Assembly (NCBI GenBank): GCA_021815245.1
Contig: JAKAHF010000142.1
Location: forward strand, 1-6,534
DNA: 6,534 nt
Origin: Actinomycetes bacterium
GTDB taxonomy: Bacteria > Actinomycetota > Thermoleophilia > RBG-16-64-13
Reading direction: 5' to 3'
Positions 1-4,428 of this stretch are shown piece by piece. The position numbers and the translations under genes were made by a program. The notes under the pieces are model-generated. The model ran no database searches. It saw only the letters and a list, made by a program, of their open reading frames with translations, and was not told where the DNA came from. How positions within the stretch are numbered: position 1 is the first letter of the stretch; each line of letters begins with the position of its first letter.

Positions 1-308
1 ACTACCGCAAGAGCACCACCCTGGCGTTCACCGCGGCCTCCAACAACTTCGAACTGGCCATCGCGGTGGCGGTGGCGGTGTTCGGCCTGGGCTCAGCTCA
101 GGCCTTTGCCGCTGTCATCGGGCCGCTCGTTGAAGTGCCGGTCATGATCGGGCTGGTCAATGTCGCCTTCTGGTTCCAGCGTCGGTACTGGCCGGCGAAG
201 GAGGGCGAAGCGGGGCCGGCGCTGGTCGGCGGATCCGGCGAGGATCTTGGCTGCCCCACGATGATCGGGCACCCCATGGGTGCAGAAGCAAATGCCGATG
301 AGAAATGA
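1..308 (+). CDS. ACR3-type arsenite efflux permease, C-terminal part (5' end outside window)
   Basis: This is the last 101 residues of an arsenite/H+ antiporter of the ACR3 (BASS superfamily) type, an inner-membrane protein that pumps As(III) out of the cell. The reading frame is open from base 3 and ends at TGA 306-308. The visible stretch [20 protein letters not shown] followed by [20 protein letters not shown] is the highly conserved end of ACR3, covering the last two membrane segments; the protein then leaves the membrane at FQRRYW. After this comes a hydrophilic tail of about 38 residues with one cysteine (in GCPTM), longer than the short tails I associate with ACR3. Its stop overlaps the next start as ATGA (305-308), so it is the upstream member of the same operon. 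The family assignment is firm; the substrate follows from the family and from the arsR and arsM-like sequences nearby. The symbol is left empty because usage differs (acr3, arsB). Confidence 0.9.
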   Translation, partial: YRKSTTLAFTAASNNFELAIAVAVAVFGLGSAQAFAAVIGPLVEVPVMIGLVNVAFWFQRRYWPAKEGEAGPALVGGSGEDLGCPTMIGHPMGAEANADEK

Positions 309-512
309 ATCAAGACGAGAAAGAACACGCGGCGTGGAACGTTGTCCGCGATCGCTATGCCGAGATCGCAAGAAGCGGCTCGTCCTGCTGTAGCGGCTCC
401 TCCTGCTGCGGGCCGCAAGTGGGGCCGACGGAATCCCGGGGCGATCGCCCAACTCAAGCCGGGAGAGGTTGTGCTGGACCTCGGGGCGGGCGGTGGCTTG
501 GGGCGACCTTGA
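305..512 (+). pseudogene. arsM: arsM-like arsenite S-adenosylmethionine methyltransferase remnant, frameshifted and truncated
   Basis: The start at 305 gives an N terminus ending in VRDRYAEIARSGSSCC and a second CC pair, the typical beginning of bacterial ArsM. About 25 residues that normally follow are missing. The homology then resumes in a different frame from about 432: NPGAIAQLKPGEVVLDLGAG plus GG, which is the ArsM segment just before and including SAM-binding motif I (468-497). This second frame stops at TGA 510-512, so the whole rest of the methyltransferase (about 250 residues, with the catalytic and As-binding cysteines) is absent. At least one deletion near 416-431 and one near 500-512 are needed to explain it. 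The frame beginning at 305 stays open to 673, so a chimeric peptide may still be translated and could carry ribosomes to the next gene, but no methyltransferase activity is possible. Identification rests on recalled family motifs, not on an alignment. Confidence 0.75.
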
Positions 513-673
513 TGGGTACGGCGCCGACCCCAATGGGGTCATCGATCTTCTGGTTCACCGGCGTGCCGAGAACCGAAATCGATTGGGGACCCACCATAGT
601 GAAGGAAGCCGTGATCGTGGAGGGCACCATCCCGGCTATGGAGAAGAGCATCAAGGAGGTTGAGAACTCATGA
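513..673 (+). pseudogene. Ferredoxin-like fragment lacking its cysteine motifs
   Basis: In the frame that starts at 305, residues 86-98 (560-598) read GVPRTEIDWGPTI. This matches GVPRSKIPWAPTI at the start of the intact ferredoxin at 1088-1417, a segment that normally sits just before the first CxxCxxCxxxCP motif. Here no cysteine follows; the frame instead ends in an acidic/basic stretch (PAMEKSIKEVENS) that could correspond to a ferredoxin C-terminal helix. I read this as a second ferredoxin copy whose middle, with both iron-sulfur motifs, has been deleted. It begins immediately after the arsM remnant, so the same rearrangement may have joined the two. The frame ends at TGA 671-673, overlapping the next start as ATGA. 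An alternative is a small unknown protein that uses only this N-terminal motif. Confidence 0.45.
653..660 (+). promoter_or_regulatory. Strong ribosome binding site for the HdrA-like gene
   Basis: AAGGAGGT at 653-660 is a near-perfect Shine-Dalgarno sequence, nine bases before the ATG at 670. It fixes the start of the HdrA-like gene and shows that translation of the downstream cassette does not depend on the damaged reading frame in front of it. Confidence 0.8.
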
Positions 674-1095
674 CCGACACGCCGGACCAAGTGAGAGCCG
701 CCGAAACCCCACGGCAACGCCCCGGTCTCATCATGTGCGTGTGTACCGGCAAATGTCCCGGCTTCGAGAAGATGGATATTTGGGACTTCATCAATCGGGT
801 ACGCATTGAGCTGCCCGTGGAGTTCGGCATGATCCATCCCCAGCTCTGCGAAGAGGACGGCGACCGTTTTCTGGCGGATTTCCTTCAGGCCAAACGGCCC
901 CTGGTCATTGCCGCCTGCGCCCCCAACATGCAGAACAAGATGTTCCGCGATGCGTTCGCCGCCGAGGGCATGGACGTCAAGAAGGACATGGTGCCGCTCG
1001 ATATTCGGGAAATGACCACTGATCAGGCGGTCGAGAAGGTGGCAGCTGCTCTTCGCGCGATGGGCGTCACGGAGGATGGCGGCGAGGATGGCTGA
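670..1095 (+). CDS. Stand-alone HdrA N-terminal-domain-like protein
   Basis: A 141-residue soluble protein that resembles only the N-terminal domain of heterodisulfide reductase subunit A (HdrA), the electron-bifurcating/transfer subunit of Hdr complexes. Visible signs: CVCTGKCPGF at residues 23-32 (HdrA typically has a CxCG-type motif here), C60 in the position of the HdrA CS/CxD segment, and the core LVIAACAPNMQNKMFRDAF (78-96), equivalent to the HdrA VVVAACSPRxHEPTFR segment, then DIREM (111-115), equivalent to NIREQ. The FAD/NAD-binding domain and the ferredoxin domains of full-length HdrA are absent. Cysteines 23, 25, 29, 60 and 83 could hold an iron-sulfur cluster. The start is set by a strong ribosome binding site at 653-660. 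The 3' end overlaps the ferredoxin gene, which suggests that HdrA functions are split between small subunits and an unseen flavoprotein. The homology is clear by eye; the electron-transfer role is inferred. Confidence 0.72.
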   Translation: MTDTPDQVRAAETPRQRPGLIMCVCTGKCPGFEKMDIWDFINRVRIELPVEFGMIHPQLCEEDGDRFLADFLQAKRPLVIAACAPNMQNKMFRDAFAAEGMDVKKDMVPLDIREMTTDQAVEKVAAALRAMGVTEDGGEDG

Positions 1096-1417
1096 GAACA
1101 CCTTCATGGGGGTGCCTCGGAGCAAGATCCCCTGGGCGCCGACCATCGACTACAGCAAGTGCGACTTCTGCATGGAGTGCGACGAGTTCTGTCCCCACCG
1201 GGTGTTCGAACGGCGCGACGGTGACGTGAAACTGGTGGTGGCCAATCCCGAGAATTGCGTGGTCTTCTGCCGGGCGTGCTCCAAAACCTGCGGCCCCGAC
1301 GCCATCACGTTCCCTGACAAGCCCGCGACCGTGGCTCTCATCAAGAAGCTCCACGCCGAGGAGGCCGAGGCGCTGGCCGGCGACGCCGGGGCGGATCAGA
1401 AGGGGGGCGACGAATGA
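1088..1417 (+). CDS. Two-[4Fe-4S] ferredoxin
   Basis: A 109-residue electron carrier. Counting from the ATG at 1088, the first cluster motif is C25-x2-C28-x2-C31-x3-C35-P and the second is C57-x3-C61-x2-C64-x3-C68, with G instead of the usual P after the last cysteine. The segment GVPRSKIPWAPTI before the first motif and the KLHAEEAEALA helix after the second match a group of small ferredoxins I associate with metal- and sulfur-linked operons. I prefer 1088 to the in-frame ATG at 1076: GGAGG at 1071-1075 lies directly against 1076 but 12 bases from 1088. The gene overlaps the HdrA-like gene by 8 bases and shares ATGA (1414-1417) with the next gene. It probably passes electrons to or from the HdrA-like protein, replacing the ferredoxin domains that protein lacks. 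Confidence 0.88.
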   Translation: MAENTFMGVPRSKIPWAPTIDYSKCDFCMECDEFCPHRVFERRDGDVKLVVANPENCVVFCRACSKTCGPDAITFPDKPATVALIKKLHAEEAEALAGDAGADQKGGDE

Positions 1418-2283
1418 GTCTCGTGATCCTGGCCTGCACCGGCCTCGACAAGCCCGAGGGCTCGGTGGCCCGTGAGGTGGCCATCCGGCTGGCCGAGGAA
1501 GCCGCGGCCGAGATCGTCTGCCCGGTGGGGCTCAATCGCACTCCCGCTCGCTACAAGAAGGCTCTGGCCGAGAGCAGCCTCATCGTGGTGGATGGCTGCG
1601 CCACCCAGTGCGCGACCAAGCTGGCCGCCGCCGCCGAAAAGAAGCCCTCTCAGAAGGTCGTCGTGTCTGAGGTGCTGAAGAAGTCGGGGCGCACGCTTGA
1701 GCCGGAGTTGCGTCTCTCTGCGGAGAGTCTGGCGCTCGCTCAGGCGATCGTCGAACAGATCACGCTGGCTGAGGCGGCTGAGGCTGCCAAGTCGCAGCAG
1801 GCCGGAGCGGCCGATGCGGCAACGGCGGAGGTCATGTTCAAGGCTCCCTCGGACTTCATCGTGGTCACTCACGACAAGTACCAGTTCCGCGTCCCCTCGC
1901 GCGGCTTCCTCTTCAACGAAAACGACGTCTGGGCTCAGGTGTCGGGCAGGCGAGCCCGGGTGGGCATCTCCGACTACATGCAGCAGCGGCTCACCGACAT
2001 CAGCTTCGTGGATCCGCCCGCGGTGGGCAGCACCATCGAGCAGTTTGGGGAGGTGGGTTCGGTCGAGTCGACCAAGGCCAGCTTCGACCTGATATCCCCG
2101 GTCAGCGGTACAGTGGTGCGGATCAACGAGGCAGTCGAGGATATTCCCGAGTCGATCAACGAAGACCCTTACGGCAGCTGGATCGCGGAATTGGAGCTGA
2201 CTTCCTGGGAGGAGGATCAGACGCTCCTCATTGACGGGCCGGCGTATGCGGCCGACGTCACGCGCAAGGCAGCCGAGGACTAA
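1414..2283 (+). CDS. DGC-domain protein fused to an H-protein-type lipoyl carrier domain
   Basis: A 289-residue two-domain protein. Residues 1-120 form a DGC domain (the 'putative zinc-binding protein' family): LACTG with C8, C36, then VVDGCATQC with C62 and C66. An alanine-rich linker (about 121-143) follows. Residues 144-289 are a glycine-cleavage H-protein-like lipoyl domain: RARVGISDYMQQRLTDISFV, then VGSVESTKASFDLISPVSG, in which K221 (codon 2074-2076) is the expected lipoylation site, then SINEDPYGSWI. All H-protein landmarks are in order. No P, T or L glycine-cleavage genes are present, so a role in glycine breakdown is unlikely. A lipoyl arm on a cysteine-rich, probably metal-binding domain, between a ferredoxin gene and an ArsR repressor, suggests a dithiol/disulfide carrier for arsenic or sulfur chemistry. 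The domain calls are strong; the function is inferred. It would need a lipoate ligase or synthase encoded elsewhere. Confidence 0.85.
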   Translation: MSLVILACTGLDKPEGSVAREVAIRLAEEAAAEIVCPVGLNRTPARYKKALAESSLIVVDGCATQCATKLAAAAEKKPSQKVVVSEVLKKSGRTLEPELRLSAESLALAQAIVEQITLAEAAEAAKSQQAGAADAATAEVMFKAPSDFIVVTHDKYQFRVPSRGFLFNENDVWAQVSGRRARVGISDYMQQRLTDISFVDPPAVGSTIEQFGEVGSVESTKASFDLISPVSGTVVRINEAVEDIPESINEDPYGSWIAELELTSWEEDQTLLIDGPAYAADVTRKAAED

Positions 2284-2298
2284 CGAACAAGAGGATTC

Positions 2299-2718
2299 AT
2301 GGAGAGAGACACCGAGAAGGTGCTTGTCATTCCCTGCAGCGGCATCGGCAAGGTCCACGGGCTCATGAGCCGTGAGGCCGCCTACCTGGTCGCCGACGAA
2401 CTGGCGCCGAAAGCTACTGAGGTGGTTTGTCTCGCGCTACTCGTGCGTGAGGACGAGGTGACTCTCGGCAAGGTGCGGGTCCGTCCTTGCATCACTATCG
2501 ATGGCTGCGGCAAGGCATGCGCTCAGAAGAATGTGGAGATCGCCGGCGGAGAGGTGGGCCACGCTTTGCAGGTGGGGAGGTTCCTGACCGGCCATCGTGG
2601 AGCCCAGCCCGGCAGCGGGTCGGAGTTGACCGACGAGGGCTGGAGCATCGCCCGCGAGATTGCCGAAGCCGCGGCCGACGAGGCTGAGCGATTGAGGGTC
2701 GGCGAGGAGGTGGCCTGA
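2299..2718 (+). CDS. DGC-domain putative metal-binding protein (second copy)
   Basis: A 139-residue soluble protein with a complete DGC domain: VIPCSGIGKVHGLMSREA with C13, C44 in EVVCLALL, and ITIDGCGKACAQK with C70 and C74; an extra cysteine, C64, lies just before this motif. The distances C44-C70 (26) and C70-C74 (4) are the same as in the other two DGC proteins of this operon. The family is annotated as putative zinc-binding because of these cysteines; no activity is established that I know of. The C-terminal 40 residues form a likely amphipathic, alanine/glutamate-rich helix. The start at ATG 2299 follows AAGAGG (2289-2294) at short spacing, 15 bases after the fusion gene. The stop overlaps the next start as TGATG. 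Possibly it binds As(III), zinc or a persulfide and hands it to the lipoyl carrier, which is a guess. Confidence 0.8.
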   Translation: MERDTEKVLVIPCSGIGKVHGLMSREAAYLVADELAPKATEVVCLALLVREDEVTLGKVRVRPCITIDGCGKACAQKNVEIAGGEVGHALQVGRFLTGHRGAQPGSGSELTDEGWSIAREIAEAAADEAERLRVGEEVA

Positions 2719-3149
2719 TGCCCGCGGAAATGAACCAGGCTCCCAAGATCGGGATCATCTCCTGTAGCGGAGAGGAGATGCCCGAAGGTACGATCTCGCG
2801 GAACGCCGTTCGCCGAGTGCTCGAGTCCCTGCGCCCGCATCATGCGGTGACGCTCTGCCTGCCCCTCTTCCTGGCCGGTAACGAGGGCGAGCGCAACTTC
2901 GCCCGCACGCACCCGGTCATCACCATCGATGGCTGCGACAAGCAGTGCGCCCGCTGGGGCACCGAGAAGCACGGCGGGCCGGTCGCCCGGGCCTTGGTGG
3001 TGACCGACATCCTGGGCGGTGAAGCAGCCGGCTGCTCGCGCTCCTTGCGTGCCCGCACACAGGCGGACGAGAACGCCGTTGTCGCCGTGGCCGACCGCAT
3101 CGCGGCCGAGGTGGACTCGCTCATCGCGACGGGATGCCGGTGTAGGTAA
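2718..3149 (+). CDS. DGC-domain putative metal-binding protein (third copy)
   Basis: A 143-residue protein of the same family as its two upstream neighbours: IGIISCSGEEMPEGTISRNA with C16, TLCLPLFLAG with C47, and ITIDGCDKQCARWG with C73 and C77. Cysteine spacing 31-26-4 is identical to the second copy. It ends in a second small cysteine group, CRCR (C140, C142), and has a further C106, neither of which the second copy has. The divergence outside the motifs argues for old paralogues with separate roles and not a recent duplication. It starts inside the stop of the previous gene (TGATG, 2716-2720), so its translation is coupled. It is the last gene of the cassette before the arsR promoter region. 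Function unknown; metal, metalloid or sulfur binding is suggested by the cysteines only. Confidence 0.8.
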   Translation: MPAEMNQAPKIGIISCSGEEMPEGTISRNAVRRVLESLRPHHAVTLCLPLFLAGNEGERNFARTHPVITIDGCDKQCARWGTEKHGGPVARALVVTDILGGEAAGCSRSLRARTQADENAVVAVADRIAAEVDSLIATGCRCR

Positions 3150-3155
3150 GAAGAC

Positions 3156-3171
3156 AACCGTTTGTACGGTT
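3156..3171 (+). promoter_or_regulatory. Palindromic candidate ArsR operator
   Basis: AACCGT-TTGT-ACGGTT is a perfect 6-bp inverted repeat with a 4-base spacer in the only real gap of the plus-strand block. Its last base is the first base of the TATGAT -10 element, so a dimeric repressor bound here would block RNA polymerase. The site is placed as expected for autoregulation of arsR. No T-run follows, which speaks against a terminator. That ArsR binds it is inference. Confidence 0.6.
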
Positions 3172-3176
3172 ATGAT
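3171..3176 (+). promoter_or_regulatory. Probable -10 element of the arsR promoter
   Basis: TATGAT differs from TATAAT at one position. Transcription would begin near 3183, leaving a leader of about 26 bases that holds GAGGAG (3194-3199) nine bases before the ATG at 3209. No good -35 box is seen 16-18 bases upstream (the region reads purine-rich, AAGAAG), so the promoter may be weak or need an activator. Confidence 0.5.
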
Positions 3177-3208
3177 CAGGTATGTCCAGATTCGAGGAGC
3201 GGAAGAGA

Positions 3209-3589
3209 ATGGATACCCTGAGCGAGACGTTCAAGGCGCTGTCCGATGAGACACGCCTGCGTATCATGGCACTGCTCATGCAGAACGAAGAGCTGTGTGT
3301 CTGCGACTTCGTCGGCGCGTTGGGTGAGACGCAATCGAAGGTCTCGCGTCATCTCCGCTATCTCTACCATGCCGGCCTCGTCGATGACCGTCGCGAGGGA
3401 CTGTGGATGCACTACCGTATCTCGCCCGACCTGTCTCCCGCCCAGGCGACGATCATCGATGCCCTGTCCCGGGCTGTTGAAGCTGAGCAGAAAGACGATC
3501 TTCGGCAGCGGCTGAACGATTGGTTCAAGGTCAAAGACGAGAGACGGACGTCCGACGGCGACGAGAGCCAGGCCGAAGTCTGCTGCTAG
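3209..3589 (+). CDS. arsR: ArsR/SmtB-family arsenic-responsive repressor
   Basis: A 126-residue winged helix-turn-helix repressor that leaves its operator when As(III) or Sb(III) binds. Visible: TFKALSDETRLRIMALLM (7-24), the metalloid site ELCVCDF (C30, C32), the recognition helix TQSKVSRHLRYLYHAGLV (41-58), and the wing DRREGLWMHYRI (60-71). The classic third cysteine of ELCVCDLC proteins is replaced by valine, while the protein ends in a vicinal CC (C125, C126) that could supply the missing thiol. I place the start at 3209, since GAGGAG (3194-3199) is well spaced for it and the in-frame ATG at 3182 lies at the predicted transcription start. It follows the third DGC gene by 59 bases holding a promoter and a palindrome, so it can be expressed alone as well as by read-through. 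Likely it controls itself and perhaps the whole operon. Confidence 0.92.
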   Translation: MDTLSETFKALSDETRLRIMALLMQNEELCVCDFVGALGETQSKVSRHLRYLYHAGLVDDRREGLWMHYRISPDLSPAQATIIDALSRAVEAEQKDDLRQRLNDWFKVKDERRTSDGDESQAEVCC

Positions 3590-3606
3590 TCGCGGCCGGG
3601 CCGCGA
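3590..3606 (+). terminator. GC-rich hairpin directly after arsR, possible terminator
   Basis: TCGCGGC-CGG-GCCGCGA forms a perfect 7-bp stem with a 3-base loop, beginning at the base after the arsR stop. There is no U-tract, so it would be a weak or factor-dependent terminator, or simply a 3'-end stabiliser. The remainder of the convergent gap up to 3702 shows no further feature I can support. Confidence 0.4.
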
Positions 3607-3702
3607 GCGTCCACCCGTGCCAGCCGGGGACTCGGTTGTCGAGGTGGCCGAAAGGTAGGACGTCACCCGGCAGAGCGTCTCACAGCCGGAGGATGGGGTC
3701 TA

Positions 3703-4428
3703 CTACGGGACGTCCATGCGCCGAAGGCGGCGTATCGTGAGGCTCAGGAACAGCGCGGTCACCACGCCCGCGGCGATAAGGGCGGCGGGCAGACCAAGCA
3801 CCCGGTTGTCGAACGCCCTGAACGTCTTGTCGTCGATGCCGTTCATGATGGCGAGGGTGTACTCCCGGATGCTGAGGTAGCGCACTCCACGGATGAACCG
3901 CGTCAGAAGCTGTTCCCAAAGGAAGACGTACACAAGCGCGACGCCCAGGGCCTTGGTGGTCATCAACCCGGCCCACGTGAAGACCGCTCCATAGGTGACA
4001 ACGCCCACGGCGACGGCGACAACTCCTGCGAGAACGGCTGTGCGGCCGCCATCGGTGAGGCCGAAGCCCACGATGAGTCCTATAGCGATGACGAGGACGA
4101 CGCCCGCCACGATCACCGATGCCAGGTACTTCGGTAGCACGATCGCGAAGCGCGGCACAGGCTTGAGCACGAGAACGTTGAGCGTTCGGTCCTCGAGCTC
4201 GTTGCCGAAGGCGCTCGTCGCGAGCGTCATGACGACAATGGGGAGAATGACGCCCAAGAAGAGGCCATCGATGATGGTCTGGGGGAAGTCCCTCGAGTAG
4301 CCGGGGCCGCTGACGAAGTGAGGCAGGACTATCGCGAGGCCCACTGGGATCGCGGCGAGGATGAGAATGACGGCGAGGCGCCTCTTGCCGGTCATTTGGC
4401 GCAGAGATAGGTTGAGCAGGGGCAGCAT
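3703..4428 (-). CDS. ABC-2 type exporter permease, six membrane segments
   Basis: A 241-residue integral membrane protein, the last gene of the minus-strand operon. It begins MLPLLNLSLRQMTGKRRLA; hydrophobic segments lie at about 18-36, 52-74, 101-123, 130-153, 158-175 and 211-231. The cytoplasmic loop after the second segment contains GNELEDRTLNVLVLKPVPRF (75-94), the E..RTL...L..P..R pattern typical of ABC-2 permeases, where the permease touches its ATPase. The start is taken as the ATG at 4426-4428, which overlaps the stop of the ATPase gene (TGATG); a longer open frame upstream to 4575 is only the shadow of that ATPase. It pairs most naturally with the ATPase of 4428-5351. The cargo is unknown. 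Confidence 0.85.
   Translation of the reverse strand: MLPLLNLSLRQMTGKRRLAVILILAAIPVGLAIVLPHFVSGPGYSRDFPQTIIDGLFLGVILPIVVMTLATSAFGNELEDRTLNVLVLKPVPRFAIVLPKYLASVIVAGVVLVIAIGLIVGFGLTDGGRTAVLAGVVAVAVGVVTYGAVFTWAGLMTTKALGVALVYVFLWEQLLTRFIRGVRYLSIREYTLAIMNGIDDKTFRAFDNRVLGLPAALIAAGVVTALFLSLTIRRLRRMDVP

Noticed and set aside
454..1146. Minus-strand open frame opposite the arsM remnant and HdrA-like gene
   Set aside because: No domain seen and fully antisense to the HdrA-like gene, which has family motifs and a strong ribosome binding site.
1414..2283. Lipoyl domain as a glycine-cleavage component
   Set aside because: No gcvP, gcvT or lpd gene is nearby and the domain is fused to a DGC module inside an arsenic operon.
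1396..2358. Long minus-strand open frame (about 320 codons) opposite the DGC-lipoyl gene
   Set aside because: It is antisense to a gene with clear domain motifs, its own translation is arginine/leucine/histidine-rich without recognisable domains, and long antisense frames are expected in GC-rich DNA.
3156..3171. Palindrome as a terminator of the upstream operon
   Set aside because: The stem is only 6 bp, there is no T-run, and it touches a good -10 box, so an operator explains it better.
3182..3208. Upstream in-frame ATG as the arsR start
   Set aside because: It sits at the predicted transcription start with no ribosome binding site, while 3209 has GAGGAG nine bases upstream and matches the usual ArsR N terminus.
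3520..4137. Plus-strand open frame continuing past arsR into the convergent region
   Set aside because: It overlaps the end of arsR in another frame and is antisense to the permease; its translation is charged, glycine-rich and without any domain.
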